A DNA stretch of 64,000 bases from Cellulomonas fimi (GTDB lineage Bacteria > Actinomycetota > Actinomycetes > Actinomycetales > Cellulomonadaceae): the NCBI RefSeq assembly GCF_028583725.1, contig NZ_CP110680.1, positions 1,178,001-1,242,000 on the forward strand, read 5' to 3'. The notes beneath the pieces were generated by a model. The model made no database searches and had not been told where the DNA came from. It saw only the letters and a list, made by a program, of their open reading frames with translations. Below, piece by piece: positions 17,357 to 26,639 of the stretch. Position numbers and translations under genes: made by a program. How positions within the stretch are numbered: the stretch's first letter is position 1; every line of letters begins with the position of its first letter.

Positions 17357-19039
17357 ATGGGTCATCTCGACATCGGCGGCATCGGCTACGTGCTGCCCGA
17401 CGGGCGTCCGCTGCTCGACGACGTCACGTTCCGCGTCGGCGAGGGGGCGCGCGTGGCGCTCGTCGGGCCGAACGGGGTGGGCAAGTCGACGTTGCTGCGG
17501 ATCGTGGCGGGCGACGAGCAGCCGCACGCCGGGTCGGTGCAGCGCAGCGGCGGGCTGGGCGTCATGCGGCAGGACGTGGGCCGGATCGACGACGACCGGT
17601 CGGTGCGGGATCTGCTCGCGTCGCTCGCGCCGGCCGCGGTGCGGGACGCGGCGGTCGAGCTCGCCGCCGCCGAGCTGGGGATCATGGAGGTCGACGACGA
17701 GCCCGCGCAGCTGCGGTACGCGCAGGCGCTCGTCGACTGGGCCGACGTCGGCGGCTACGAGGCCGAGGCGGGCTGGGACCGCGTGACGGACGCGGTGCTG
17801 TCGGTGCCGTTCGAGCGTGCGCAGCACCGTGAGGTCCGGACGCTGTCGGGCGGCGAGCAGAAGCGCCTGGTGCTGGAGGCGCTCCTGCGCGGCCCGGACG
17901 AGGTGCTGCTCCTCGACGAGCCGGACAACGCGCTCGACGTGCCGACGAAGCGGTGGCTGGAGGACCGCCTGGTCGCGTCGTCGAAGTCGGTGCTGCTGGT
18001 GAGCCACGACCGGGAGCTGCTCGCGCGGGTGGCGACGCACGTCGCGACGCTCGAGCCGACGGCGGTCGGCGCGTCGGTGTGGGTGCACGGCGGCGGGTTC
18101 GCGACGTACCACCAGGCACGCGAGGACCGGCGGTCGCGGCTCGAGGAGCTCATGCGGCGCTGGGAGGAGGAGCACGCGAAGCTGCGCGAGCTGGTGCTGA
18201 CGCTCAAGACGAAGGCGGCGTTCAACGACGGGCTCGCGTCGCGGTACCAGGCGGCGCAGACGCGGCTGCGCAAGTTCGAGGAGGCCGGGCCGCCGATGGT
18301 GAAGGTGCGGGAGCAGTCCGTGCGGGTGCGGCTGCGGGGCGGGCGCACGGCGAAGCGCGCGGTGGTCGCGACCGGTCTGGAGCTCACGGGGCTGATGAAG
18401 CCGTTCGACCTCGAGGTGTGGTTCGGCGAGCGCGTCGCGGTCCTCGGGTCGAACGGGTCCGGGAAGTCGCACTTCCTGCGGCTGCTCGCGGCCGGCGGCT
18501 CGGACCCGGGCCCGGAGCACGAGCCCGCGGGGGAGACCGCGGTGGCACCCGTCCGGCACACGGGGACGGTGGTGCTCGGGTCGCGCGTGCGGCCGGGGTG
18601 GTTCGCGCAGAACCACGCGCACCCGGAGCTCGTGGGGCGGACCCTGCTCGAGATCCTGCACCGCGGCGACGCGCACCGGTCGGGCCTCGGACGTGAGCAG
18701 GCGAGCCGTGCGCTCGACCGGTACGAGCTCGTGGAGCAGGCGGAGCAGACGTACGAGACGCTCTCGGGCGGGCAGCAGGCGCGGCTGCAGATCCTGCTGC
18801 TCGAGCTCGGCGGCGCGACGCTGCTGCTGCTCGACGAGCCGACGGACAACCTCGACCTGCACTCGGCGGAGGCGCTGGAGGCGGGGCTCGCCGCGTTCGA
18901 GGGGACGGTGCTCGCCGTCACGCACGACCGGTGGTTCACCCGGACGTTCGACCGCTTCCTGGTGTTCGCGGCGGACGGGTCGGTCGTCGAGACCCCGGAG
19001 CCGGTGTGGGACACCGCGCGGGTGGAGCGCGCGCGCTGA
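17357..19039 (+). CDS. ABC-F family ATP-binding protein
   Basis: 560 residues with two ABC domains and no membrane helices. Domain 1: Walker A GPNGVGKST, signature LSGGEQKRL, Walker B LLLDEPDNALD. Domain 2: Walker A GSNGSGKSH, signature LSGGQQARL, Walker B LLLDEPTDNLD. The charged linker between them (RLEELMRRWEEEHAKLRELV) is the ABC-F feature that reaches into the ribosomal E site. Members rescue stalled ribosomes or protect against ribosome-targeting antibiotics. Which applies here is not clear. ATG 17357 is the family-consistent start. Confidence 0.9.
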   Translation: MGHLDIGGIGYVLPDGRPLLDDVTFRVGEGARVALVGPNGVGKSTLLRIVAGDEQPHAGSVQRSGGLGVMRQDVGRIDDDRSVRDLLASLAPAAVRDAAVELAAAELGIMEVDDEPAQLRYAQALVDWADVGGYEAEAGWDRVTDAVLSVPFERAQHREVRTLSGGEQKRLVLEALLRGPDEVLLLDEPDNALDVPTKRWLEDRLVASSKSVLLVSHDRELLARVATHVATLEPTAVGASVWVHGGGFATYHQAREDRRSRLEELMRRWEEEHAKLRELVLTLKTKAAFNDGLASRYQAAQTRLRKFEEAGPPMVKVREQSVRVRLRGGRTAKRAVVATGLELTGLMKPFDLEVWFGERVAVLGSNGSGKSHFLRLLAAGGSDPGPEHEPAGETAVAPVRHTGTVVLGSRVRPGWFAQNHAHPELVGRTLLEILHRGDAHRSGLGREQASRALDRYELVEQAEQTYETLSGGQQARLQILLLELGGATLLLLDEPTDNLDLHSAEALEAGLAAFEGTVLAVTHDRWFTRTFDRFLVFAADGSVVETPEPVWDTARVERAR

Positions 19040-19174
19040 CGGCGGGGTGGTGAGCGCTTCCCCCGACGGGCGTCGACCGGTCGGCCCAGCGGCCGTCACC
19101 CGGTTGCCGTACGACCTTGGACGTCCGTCCTGCGTTTCGACGTTTCTCACCCGCCCGGGCGGGTGGGTGCGGCG

Positions 19175-19180
19175 CACAAT
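19175..19180 (+). promoter_or_regulatory. -10-like hexamer CACAAT, leaderless start
   Basis: CACAAT, 6 nt before ATG 19187. No Shine-Dalgarno. Confidence 0.45.
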
Positions 19181-19186
19181 GACGCC

Positions 19187-19594
19187 ATGTCGAACACGAG
19201 CGTCCCGTGGGTGCACCGCCCTGCGCGGGTCGACGACGCGGCCGCGCTCGGCACCCTCGCCGAGTGGCTCTCGCACGTCCAGCTGACCGACACGGACGAC
19301 CAGGAGGAGCTCGAGCGGTGCGCGCAGGCGCTGGAGCGCATCGCGCTCGCGTCGGGCGTGCTCATGCGTCAGCTCGGCGACCTGTCGCTCGACCGCTGCG
19401 ACTTCAGCGACCACCTGCTCGCCGACGAGCGGCACCGGGTGGCCGAGGCGCAGCGCGCGGCGCTGCAGGACGCGCTCGGCACGCTCGTCGACCGGGCGCG
19501 TGCCCGTCGCGGGCGGTACGCGAACGTCGTGCCCGTCGCGGACCTGCAGCCGCTGCTGCCCAGCCACCGCCAGCCGCCGCGCGCGGACGCGTAG
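19187..19594 (+). CDS. Hypothetical protein, 135 residues
   Basis: Not recognised. It is helical and acidic in the middle (DTDDQEELERCAQALERIAL), with no signal peptide or membrane helix. The C-terminal third is basic ([14 protein letters not shown]). The start ATG 19187 is set by the CACAAT hexamer 6 nt upstream and by the natural MSNTSVPWVHRP N-terminus. It lies between the ABC-F gene and lysE, convergent with lysE. Codon use is like its neighbours, so it is likely a real gene. Confidence 0.7.
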   Translation: MSNTSVPWVHRPARVDDAAALGTLAEWLSHVQLTDTDDQEELERCAQALERIALASGVLMRQLGDLSLDRCDFSDHLLADERHRVAEAQRAALQDALGTLVDRARARRGRYANVVPVADLQPLLPSHRQPPRADA

Positions 19595-19626
19595 GCCCGC
19601 CGGCAGGCGCCCGTGCCGGTCGCGGC

Positions 19627-20232
19627 TCAGCCGCCGACGACCAGCAGCACGGCGAGCGTCGCCATGACGGCCGCGACGACACCGTCGAGCACCTGCCAGG
19701 CGCGCGGCCGCGCGAACAGCGGCTGCAGCCGTCCGGCGCCGAAGCCGAGCGCCGTGAACCACACGACGCTCGCGGTGATCGCGCCGGCGCCGAACGCCCA
19801 GCCGCCCGCGGCCGGATGCTGCTGCGCGAGACCGCCGAGCAGCACGACGGTGTCGAGGTAGACGTGCGGGTTGAGGAACGTGAGCGCGAGGCACGTGAGG
19901 AGCACCGCGGAGCGGCGCGCGGGGCCGTCGGTCGCGGGGTCGAGGTGCTGCGGGCGGGCGACCCGTCGCGCGGCGCCGACCGCGAGGACGAGCAGGAAGG
20001 CCGCGCCCGCGTACCGGAGGACGCGCAGGACGGCCGGGCGGTCGTCGACGAGCGCCCCGAGACCGGCGATCCCGGCGGCGACGAGCAGCGCGTCCGCACC
20101 GGCGCACACCGCCACGACGGGGAGCACGTGCTCGCGGCGCAGACCCTGGCGCAGGACGAAGGCGTTCTGCGCGCCGATGGCGACGATGAGCGACAGGGCG
20201 CTGAGGAAGCCGGTGAGGACCGCGGGGAGCAT
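19627..20232 (-). CDS. lysE: LysE/ArgO-family amino-acid exporter
   Basis: 201 residues, normal for LysE/ArgO. About five to six membrane helices. The N-terminal signature FLSALSLIVAIGAQNAFVLR is present. The central LTFLNPHVYLDTVVLLGG block is the diagnostic NPHVYLD motif. It exports L-lysine and/or L-arginine. It is divergent from a LysG/ArgP-type regulator across 70 nt, the classical lysE-lysG layout of Corynebacterium, which supports basic amino-acid export. Confidence 0.92.
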   Translation of the reverse strand: MLPAVLTGFLSALSLIVAIGAQNAFVLRQGLRREHVLPVVAVCAGADALLVAAGIAGLGALVDDRPAVLRVLRYAGAAFLLVLAVGAARRVARPQHLDPATDGPARRSAVLLTCLALTFLNPHVYLDTVVLLGGLAQQHPAAGGWAFGAGAITASVVWFTALGFGAGRLQPLFARPRAWQVLDGVVAAVMATLAVLLVVGG

Positions 20233-20238
20233 GCCTCG

Positions 20239-20244
20239 ACGCTA
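20239..20244 (-). promoter_or_regulatory. -10 hexamer TAGCGT for lysE, leaderless
   Basis: TAGCGT on the minus strand, 6 nt before ATG 20232. Confidence 0.55.
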
Positions 20245-20262
20245 GGTCGGGACGGCATGTGA

Positions 20263-20278
20263 AAACCAGTTCAGGTTT
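20263..20278. promoter_or_regulatory. Candidate LysG operator between lysE and lysG
   Basis: A perfect palindrome AAACC-N6-GGTTT lies midway between the two divergent -10 hexamers. It is the most AT-rich spot of the 70-nt region. LysR-type regulators bind such interrupted dyads, so it is a likely site for the divergent regulator. Binding is inference. Confidence 0.6.
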
Positions 20279-20290
20279 CTGTCGGATGGT

Positions 20291-20296
20291 TAGCAT
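20291..20296 (+). promoter_or_regulatory. -10 hexamer TAGCAT for lysG, leaderless
   Basis: TAGCAT, 6 nt before ATG 20303. Confidence 0.55.
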
Positions 20297-20302
20297 CGCT
20301 TC

Positions 20303-21211
20303 ATGACGTTCGACGCCGAGCACCTGCGCACGCTGGCCGCGGTCGTCGACGAGGGCAGCTTCGACGCAGCCGCCCGGTCGCTGCACGTGACCCCGTCGGC
20401 CGTGAGCCAGCGGATCAAGGCGCTCGAGCAGCAGGTCGGCGGCGTCGTGGTGCAGCGCACGCGCCCGTGCCTCCCGACCGCCGCGGGGGAGGTCCTGGTC
20501 CGGCTCGCCGGCCAGGTCGACGTGCTCGCGCGTGACGCGCTCGCCGAGCTCGGCGCGGTCGCGGGGGAGCAGCCGGGCGGCCGGCGCCGGCTCGCGGTCG
20601 CGGTCAACGCCGACTCGCTGTCGACCTGGTTCCCCGCGGCGCTCGCGGGGCTGCCCGACGACGTGCTCGTCGACCTGCGCCGCGAGGACCAGGACCTGTC
20701 GGCGCAGCTGTTGCGTGACGGCACGGTCGCGGCCGCGGTCACGGCGGAGCGGCGCGCCGTCCAGGGGTGCCGCGTCCGCCCGCTGGGCGCGATGCGGTAC
20801 GTCGCGCTGGCGGCCCCGCGTGTCCGGGACCGGTGGTTCGCCGACCGCGACGCGGCGCCCGCGTCGCTCGCGGAGACGTTCGGGCGCGTGCCGGCGGTCG
20901 CGTTCAACCGCGCCGACGGGCTTCAGCATGCGTTCGTGCACCAGGTCGCCGGTGCGCGGGTCCCGCTTCCGCTGCACTTCGCGCCCGAGCAGGGGGCGTT
21001 CGTCGCGCTGCTGCGCGCGGGCCTCGGCTGGGGCATGGTGCCGGAGCAGGCGGCGACGGCCGAGCGCGCCGCGGGTGCGCTGGTCGACGTGGCGCCCGGC
21101 CGGTGGCTCGACGTGCCGCTGTTCTGGCAGCACTGGGCGCTGCGGACGCCGATGCTCGACGACCTCACCGACCGGGTGCTGCGGGCGGCACGCGTGCTCC
21201 ACCGGGGATGA
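20303..21211 (+). CDS. lysG: LysR-type regulator of the LysG/ArgP group
   Basis: 302 residues. The N-terminal winged helix (HLRTLAAVVDEGSFDAAARS, LHVTPSAVSQRIKALEQQVG) is followed by the LysR substrate-binding domain. Text such as LAVAVNADSLSTWFPAAL matches the ArgP/LysG subgroup, which senses lysine or arginine. The adjacent divergent exporter is its expected target: effector-bound LysG activates lysE. The only likely operator is the AAACC/GGTTT dyad in between. Confidence 0.92.
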   Translation: MTFDAEHLRTLAAVVDEGSFDAAARSLHVTPSAVSQRIKALEQQVGGVVVQRTRPCLPTAAGEVLVRLAGQVDVLARDALAELGAVAGEQPGGRRRLAVAVNADSLSTWFPAALAGLPDDVLVDLRREDQDLSAQLLRDGTVAAAVTAERRAVQGCRVRPLGAMRYVALAAPRVRDRWFADRDAAPASLAETFGRVPAVAFNRADGLQHAFVHQVAGARVPLPLHFAPEQGAFVALLRAGLGWGMVPEQAATAERAAGALVDVAPGRWLDVPLFWQHWALRTPMLDDLTDRVLRAARVLHRG

Positions 21212-21275
21212 CCCGCGGTTCGGGGGAGCGTGGCGGCGGCGGGTCGACGGTGTGGCGCAGTCGACGCCACCTGTT

Positions 21276-21305
21276 TTGACCGTCCCTCCGGCCCGCAGGT
21301 AGTCT
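21276..21305 (+). promoter_or_regulatory. rplM-rpsI promoter
   Basis: TTGACC (21276-21281), 18-nt spacer, TAGTCT (21300-21305). This is one of the best sigma-70-type promoters in the window. It predicts a leader of roughly 160 nt before rplM. The 263-nt gap from lysG to rplM holds nothing else. Confidence 0.7.
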
Positions 21306-21474
21306 TGTGCGTTGTTGTGCGTCCCCTGTCGCGCGCCCGGACTTCTCACCTGAGCGCTGCGGTGGCGTCCCGGTGCGGTTCCCACTCGCCGGAGGGATGC
21401 TCCGACAGCCCTCCACGGCGCCGCTCGCGCGACGACCGTGACATGCAGACACAACGAACGAAGGCTTACGACCC

Positions 21475-21924
21475 GTGCGTACGTACACCCCGAAGCCCGG
21501 CGACGTCGAGCGGACCTGGTACGTCATCGACGCGACCGATGTCGTCCTCGGCCGCCTGGCCACCCACGTGGCCACGCTGCTGCGCGGCAAGCACAAGGCC
21601 ACCTTTGCTCCGCACGTCGACGGCGGCGACTTCGTCATCGTCATCAACGCGGACAAGGTCGCCCTCACCGGCAACAAGCGCGAGACCAAGCTCGCCTACC
21701 GCCACTCGGGTTACCCGGGTGGTCTGCGGGCGACGCGGTACAGCGAGCTCCTCGAGAAGCACCCGGAGCGCGCGATCGAGAAGGCCGTCCGCGGCATGCT
21801 CCCCAAGAGCTCGCTCGCTGCCAAGCAGCTCGGCAAGCTCAAGGTCTACGCCGGTGGCGAGCACCCCCACGCCGCCCAGCAGCCGAAGCCGTTCGAGATC
21901 ACCCAGGTCGCGCAGCAGGCCTGA
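21475..21924 (+). CDS. rplM: 50S ribosomal protein L13
   Basis: 149 residues from GTG 21475: [40 protein letters not shown], then [20 protein letters not shown] and [13 protein letters not shown]. All L13 blocks are present. L13 is an early 50S assembly protein. It heads the two-gene rplM-rpsI operon with a strong promoter and a terminator after rpsI. Confidence 0.98.
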   Translation: MRTYTPKPGDVERTWYVIDATDVVLGRLATHVATLLRGKHKATFAPHVDGGDFVIVINADKVALTGNKRETKLAYRHSGYPGGLRATRYSELLEKHPERAIEKAVRGMLPKSSLAAKQLGKLKVYAGGEHPHAAQQPKPFEITQVAQQA

Positions 21925-21965
21925 CGGCCGCCGCGCGTAAGAGAAGACAGGAACCGAGGACACCA

Positions 21966-22454
21966 GTGGCAGAGACCACGGTCGACATCGACCTCGAGGG
22001 CGACGAGACGCCCACCAGCTACACCAGCGAGACGGCGGCCCCCCAGGGTCGCGGTCAGTCCATCACGGCCCCCGGCCAGGCCCTCGGCCGCCGCAAGGAG
22101 GCCATCGCCCGCGTGCGCCTGGTGCCCGGCACCGGCCAGTGGAAGATCAACGGGCGCACGCTCGAGGACTACTTCCCGAACAAGGTGCACCAGCAGCTCG
22201 TCAACTCGCCGCTGAAGCTCGTGGACGTCGAGGGTCGCTTCGACGTCGTCGCGCGCATCACCGGCGGTGGCGTCTCCGGCCAGGCCGGCGCGCTGCGCCT
22301 GGGCATCGCCCGCGCGCTCAACGCGATCGACGCCGAGCACAACCGCCCGGCCCTCAAGAAGGCCGGCTTCCTGACGCGTGACGCCCGTGTGGTCGAGCGT
22401 AAGAAGGCCGGTCTCAAGAAGGCCCGCAAGGCTCCGCAGTACTCGAAGCGCTGA
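21966..22454 (+). CDS. rpsI: 30S ribosomal protein S9
   Basis: 162 residues from GTG 21966. An acidic/Thr-rich N-terminal extension of ~37 residues ([20 protein letters not shown]) precedes the core: [38 protein letters not shown], and the C-terminal tail [10 protein letters not shown] that touches P-site tRNA. Extended N-termini are common in actinobacterial S9. CAGGAACCGAGGA precedes the start. Confidence 0.97.
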   Translation: MAETTVDIDLEGDETPTSYTSETAAPQGRGQSITAPGQALGRRKEAIARVRLVPGTGQWKINGRTLEDYFPNKVHQQLVNSPLKLVDVEGRFDVVARITGGGVSGQAGALRLGIARALNAIDAEHNRPALKKAGFLTRDARVVERKKAGLKKARKAPQYSKR

Positions 22455-22468
22455 TCTCAGCGCCTCAC

Positions 22469-22508
22469 CCGATGGCCCCGTCGGTCGGAAGACCTGCGGG
22501 GCCATCGG
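22469..22508 (+). terminator. Terminator after rpsI
   Basis: A perfect 12-bp stem (22469-22480 with 22497-22508) with a 16-nt loop, followed by TGTCTG. It separates rpsI from glmM. Confidence 0.75.
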
Positions 22509-22593
22509 TGTCTGCGGGATCGTGAGCACGGCAGGACAGACGGCGGGGACGCAGGGGCGCGCCGACGACGTCGCGTGACAAGGAGTTGCAGAG

Positions 22594-23943
22594 ATGGCCC
22601 GACTGTTCGGCACCGACGGGGTGCGAGGACTGGCGAACCGGGACGTGACGGCCGAGCTCGCGCTCGACCTGTCCGTCGCCGCGGCGCACGTGCTGGGTGC
22701 GAGCGGCGCGTTCGAGGGGCACCGGCCGCGCGCGGTCGTCGGCCGCGACTCCCGGGCGTCGGGCGAGTTCCTCGCCGCCGCCGTCGCCGCCGGTCTGGCC
22801 TCGGCAGGGGTCGACGTCGTCAACGTCGGCGTGCTGCCCACGCCGGCCGTCGCGTACCTCACCGCGGACCTCGGCGTCGACCTCGGCGTCGTCCTCTCCG
22901 CGTCGCACAACCCCATGCCCGACAACGGCATCAAGTTCCTCGCGCGCGGCGGGCACAAGCTCGACGACGATCTCGAGCGCGCGATCGAGGCGCGCATGGG
23001 CGAGGAGTGGGACCGCCCGACGGGCGCCGCCGTGGGGCGCATCCGCCTCGACACGGGCCGCGCGGGCGACGACTACGTCGACCACCTCGTCTCGACGATC
23101 CGCCCGTCGCTCGGCCACCTCCGCATCGCCGTCGACTGCGCGAACGGCGCGGCCAGCGAGGTCGGTCCCGCGGCGCTCCGGCAGGCCGGCGCCGACGTCG
23201 TCGTCATCAACGCCTCGCCCGACGGCCGGAACATCAACGAGAAGTGCGGCTCGACGCACCCCGAGCAGCTGCTCGCCGCGGTCGTCGCGTCCGAGGCCGA
23301 CCTCGGCGTCGCGTTCGACGGCGACGCCGACCGGTGCCTCGCGGTCGACGCCGACGGCAACCTCGTCGACGGCGACCAGATCATGGGCGTCCTCGCGCTC
23401 GCCATGCGTGACGCGGGCACCCTCACCGACGACACGCTCGTCACGACCGTCATGAGCAACCTCGGCCTGCGGCTCGCGATGCGCGATCGCGGCGTCCGCA
23501 CCGTCGAGACCGCGGTCGGCGACCGCTACGTGCTCGAGGCGATGCGGTCCGGCGGGTACGCGCTCGGCGGCGAGCAGTCGGGTCACATCATCATGGCCGC
23601 GCACGCCACGACCGGTGACGGCGTCCTCACGGCGCTGCAGCTCGCGGCGCGGGTCGCCGAGACCGGCGAGCCGCTGGCCAAGCTCGCGGGCGTGGTGCAG
23701 CGGCTGCCGCAGACGCTCGTCAACGTGTCCGGCGTCGACAAGGGCCGCGCCGGCACCGACGAGCCGCTGCTGGACGCGGTGCGTGCCGCCGAGGCACGGC
23801 TGGGCGACACGGGTCGCGTGCTGCTGCGCCCGTCGGGCACCGAGCCGCTCGTGCGCGTCATGGTCGAGGCCGCGACGCAGACCGAGGCCGACGGCGTGGC
23901 GCGCGAGCTCGCCGACGTCGTCTCCGCGCGGCTCGCCCTGTGA
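22594..23943 (+). CDS. glmM: Phosphoglucosamine mutase
   Basis: 449 residues, full length. Sugar-phosphate mutase motifs: [10 protein letters not shown] at the start, phosphoserine loop SASHNP (Ser104), metal loop AFDGDADR, sugar-binding GGEQSGH and phosphate-binding [12 protein letters not shown]. It converts glucosamine-6-P to glucosamine-1-P for UDP-GlcNAc and hence peptidoglycan. glmS, the preceding step, is 4 kb downstream. An AAGGAG Shine-Dalgarno is present. Its stop overlaps the def GTG. Confidence 0.97.
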   Translation: MARLFGTDGVRGLANRDVTAELALDLSVAAAHVLGASGAFEGHRPRAVVGRDSRASGEFLAAAVAAGLASAGVDVVNVGVLPTPAVAYLTADLGVDLGVVLSASHNPMPDNGIKFLARGGHKLDDDLERAIEARMGEEWDRPTGAAVGRIRLDTGRAGDDYVDHLVSTIRPSLGHLRIAVDCANGAASEVGPAALRQAGADVVVINASPDGRNINEKCGSTHPEQLLAAVVASEADLGVAFDGDADRCLAVDADGNLVDGDQIMGVLALAMRDAGTLTDDTLVTTVMSNLGLRLAMRDRGVRTVETAVGDRYVLEAMRSGGYALGGEQSGHIIMAAHATTGDGVLTALQLAARVAETGEPLAKLAGVVQRLPQTLVNVSGVDKGRAGTDEPLLDAVRAAEARLGDTGRVLLRPSGTEPLVRVMVEAATQTEADGVARELADVVSARLAL

Positions 23944-24926
23944 GCACCACCGGGTCGGCGCGGCAGCGGGACGCCGCCCTGCGTGACCTGGTCCTGCGGC
24001 TCCTCGACGCCGCCCACGGCACCGGCACCGTGCCGATCGTGCAGGCCGGCCACCCGGTGCTGCGCGCCCAGGCGCTGCCGTACGACGGCCAGCTCGCGGA
24101 CGACGAGCTCGAGTCGCTCGTGCACGTCATGCGCGCGACGATGCACGCCGCCCCCGGCGTCGGGCTCGCGGCGCCGCAGATCGGGCTGCCCGTCGCCGTG
24201 GCGGTGATCGAGGACTCCGGACCGCCCGACGGCGACGTCGGTCAGGTCCGCGAGCGGTCGCCGCTCGAGTTCCGCGTCCTCGTGAACCCGCGCTACGCGC
24301 CCGTCGACGACGAGCGCGTCGCGTTCTACGAGGGCTGCCTCAGCGTCGTCGGCTACCAGGCCGTCGTGGCCCGGCCGCGCCACGTGCACCTGGTCGGCGC
24401 CGACGAGCGTGGCCGGCCGATCGACGAGGTCGTGTCCGGCTGGCCCGCGCGGATCGTCCAGCACGAGACCGACCACCTCGGCGGCGTGCTCTACCTCGAC
24501 CGCGCCGAGCTGCGCTCGCTCTCGGCCGCGGACGCGCTCGGTCTGCGCTGGGCGAGCGAGCCGCGTCCGGAGACGGCGGCGCGCGCGCTCGGCTTCGACC
24601 TCGGCGCCGTGCCCGAGGACGGTGCACCGGACGACGGCGACGCGCCCACGGACGACGCGGCGCGCGAGGGCCGTCCGGCGGACGGCGGGCAGCGCGACGT
24701 CGGTCCCGCTCCGGCGGCTCCTCGCGTCGGCGCCCACGCCGCAGCGGCGGACGCGGACGCCGACGGGCCGTCCGACGACGGCGTCCCGGTCGCCGACCCG
24801 GACGAGGCGGCGGACGTCGACGCTCCGGCGAGCAGGTCCGTGGCCCTCGACGCGGCCGAGTCCGGGCACGACGTGGACGCGACGCCGGGCCCGGACCGGG
24901 TCGCGGAGCCCCGCGCGACGTCCTGA
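23940..24926 (+). CDS. def: Peptide deformylase with long acidic C-terminal extension
   Basis: 328 residues. The catalytic domain (about 1-195) has the three PDF motifs: [16 protein letters not shown] and QHETDH, giving the Cys and two His metal ligands plus catalytic Glu. It removes the formyl group from nascent chains. Residues ~215-328 are an unusual low-complexity Asp/Ala/Pro/Gly tail ([20 protein letters not shown]) of unknown use. GTG 23940 overlaps the glmM stop, so the pair is coupled. Most deformylases are ~170-220 residues. Confidence 0.93.
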   Translation: MSTTGSARQRDAALRDLVLRLLDAAHGTGTVPIVQAGHPVLRAQALPYDGQLADDELESLVHVMRATMHAAPGVGLAAPQIGLPVAVAVIEDSGPPDGDVGQVRERSPLEFRVLVNPRYAPVDDERVAFYEGCLSVVGYQAVVARPRHVHLVGADERGRPIDEVVSGWPARIVQHETDHLGGVLYLDRAELRSLSAADALGLRWASEPRPETAARALGFDLGAVPEDGAPDDGDAPTDDAAREGRPADGGQRDVGPAPAAPRVGAHAAAADADADGPSDDGVPVADPDEAADVDAPASRSVALDAAESGHDVDATPGPDRVAEPRATS

Positions 24927-24966
24927 CCGCGTCCACCGGCGCGCGGCGGAGGCGCCGTCGAGCGGC

Positions 24967-24986
24967 CCTCCCCCCACGGGGGGAGG
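24967..24986 (+). terminator. Possible terminator after def
   Basis: CCTCCCCCC pairs with GGGGGGAGG around a very short loop, 40 nt after the def stop. No T run. Confidence 0.4.
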
Positions 24987-25136
24987 CGGTCGTCGCCGGC
25001 CTGCACCCGACGGCTCGTTCGGGGTGACCTCAGGGATGATCCGGGGGTGTCCCCTATATCGGCGGCGCCGTCAGGGTCCTACCGTGGGAGTCACGACGCC
25101 GATCCGCAGGTCGGCGCCCGACGACCTGGAGGACGC

Positions 25137-25826
25137 GTGGAGGCATGGGTGCTGGCCCTGGTGGGCTCACCGTGGGTCTTCGTCGTGCTGTACCTCTTCG
25201 CGACGATCGACGGGTTCTTCCCGCCCATCCCCAGCGAGTCGATCGTCATCGCGCTGGCCGCCCTCGCCGTCGCGCAGGGGGAGCCGAGCCTGCCCCTCGT
25301 GATCCTGGTCGCCGCGGCGGGCGCGTTCACGGGTGACCAGATCGCGTACCAGATCGGCACGAAGGTCAAGGTGCGCGAGGTGCGCTTCCTGCGCTCGGCG
25401 CGCGCACAGGCCGCGATCGACTGGGCGGAACGCGCGCTGGAGCACCGGGGTGCGTCGTTCATCATCGCGGCCCGGTACATCCCCGTGGGACGCGTCGCCG
25501 TCAACATGACCGCGGGTGCGCTCGGCTACAGCAGGCGCCGGTTCAGCGCGCTCGCGGCGCTCGCCGCGATCACGTGGGGCATCTACTCGTCGGCGATCGG
25601 CATCGGCGCGGCGGCGTGGCTGGGCCACAACCCGATCCTCGCGGTCGTCGTGGGCGTGATCGGCGGCATCCTGCTCGGCATCGTCATCGACTGGGTGCTG
25701 CGCCGGTACCACACGCTCGCCCAGCGCCGTCGGGAGCGCGTGCACCACGCGCCGGCCGTCCCGCTGCGCGGCGTCGACGCCTCGACGCACCGGCGCGCCG
25801 TGGCCGAGGACGACGCCGTCGCCTGA
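25137..25826 (+). CDS. DedA family membrane protein
   Basis: 229 residues from GTG 25137 (GGAGG 4-5 nt upstream). An in-frame start 90 nt earlier adds a polar leader unlike the family. Several membrane helices. The DedA block FPPIPSESIVIALAALAV is followed by FTGDQIAYQIGTKV and ARYIPVGRVAVNMTAGALGY, whose Arg is important in DedA proteins. DedA (SNARE-associated) proteins act as lipid scramblases or flippases linked to envelope energetics. The tail is basic and polar. Confidence 0.9.
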   Translation: MEAWVLALVGSPWVFVVLYLFATIDGFFPPIPSESIVIALAALAVAQGEPSLPLVILVAAAGAFTGDQIAYQIGTKVKVREVRFLRSARAQAAIDWAERALEHRGASFIIAARYIPVGRVAVNMTAGALGYSRRRFSALAALAAITWGIYSSAIGIGAAAWLGHNPILAVVVGVIGGILLGIVIDWVLRRYHTLAQRRRERVHHAPAVPLRGVDASTHRRAVAEDDAVA

Positions 25827-25841
25827 CCGCCGGGTCACGGT

Positions 25842-25876
25842 CTGCTCACGATCCGACCGCGCCTGCTAACGATCCG
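25842..25876. promoter_or_regulatory. 14-bp direct repeat, 21-bp period, before the lipoprotein gene
   Basis: Two copies of CTGCTMACGATCCG (25842-25855 and 25863-25876) differ at one base and are offset by 21 bp, two helical turns. They lie in the 180-nt gap after the DedA gene. A possible -10 (TACGCT, 25910-25915) follows. An activator site is a reasonable guess but unproved. Confidence 0.35.
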
Positions 25877-26006
25877 GTGTCGACCGCGCCGAGCGCGCGC
25901 GAGCGTGCCTACGCTCGTCTCGGGTCGACAGGGGAGTCGGCACTCCCCGCGACCCGTGTGGCCCTCACGGCCTGCTGTCCGTGGGGCCACGCGACAGGGG
26001 GCAGAC

Positions 26007-26636
26007 ATGGCAGGGGCACAGCACGACAGACCCGCGTACCCGGAACCGGGACGGTGGTGGGCGCGCGGCGCGCGCCTCGTCGCGCCCGCCCTGCTGCTCG
26101 CGGCGGTCGCCGGCTGCGCGGGCGCACCGACGGTGACGCGGCAGCCGGAGGCGCGCGTCGCGGTCCAGGCCGACTGCCTCGACCCGCAGGTCGTGCGCGA
26201 GCTCGGGCTCGTGCTGGACGACGCGATGGCGTCGGCGCCCGCGACGGGGACCGCAGCGACGCCCGGCGCGGTCCCGGAGGACTTCGCGCCCGCGAGCGTC
26301 CTCGTCTGCTCGGCGTCCGGCACGCTCAAGTCGGCGTCGGGCACCTGGGCCGCGGTCACGGAGAGCCGCCGGGAGGGCGACCTCGCGCCGCTCCTCGCGG
26401 CGCTCGAGCGCCCGTCGCAGGAGCCGTCGGGCGCGTGCGAGACGTCCGGTGCCGTGCCGACGGTGCTGTGGCTCGTCGACGCGCTCGGGCGTGCGGTGCG
26501 TCCGGTGTGGCCGACCGACGCGTGCGGTGCGCCCGTCGCGGACGTGCTGTCCGCGCTCGACGCCCTGGACGAGACGGACACGACCGCGTTCCCCGTGGAG
26601 CGGGTCGCGCCGACCGGGCCGCCGTCGGGCCGCTGA
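26007..26636 (+). CDS. Hypothetical lipoprotein
   Basis: 209 residues from ATG 26007 with AGGGGG upstream. An open frame continues to 25905 but that start would bury the signal. The N-terminus has a basic region, a hydrophobic core (LVAPALLLAAVAGC) and lipobox LAAVAGC with the lipidated Cys at ~37. The mature part is soluble, with four more cysteines that could form disulfides (ADCLDP, VLVCSA, GACETS, DACGAP). I do not recognise the fold. It is likely anchored to the outer face of the membrane. Convergent with coaA, 3 nt between stops. Confidence 0.82.
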   Translation: MAGAQHDRPAYPEPGRWWARGARLVAPALLLAAVAGCAGAPTVTRQPEARVAVQADCLDPQVVRELGLVLDDAMASAPATGTAATPGAVPEDFAPASVLVCSASGTLKSASGTWAAVTESRREGDLAPLLAALERPSQEPSGACETSGAVPTVLWLVDALGRAVRPVWPTDACGAPVADVLSALDALDETDTTAFPVERVAPTGPPSGR

Positions 26637-26639
26637 GCG

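Noticed and set aside
16805..21454. A 1549-residue minus-strand open frame
   Set aside because: Only its last 152 codons (17263-16805, the DUF5709-like gene) look real. The rest is antisense to the ABC-F, 19187 and lysG genes.
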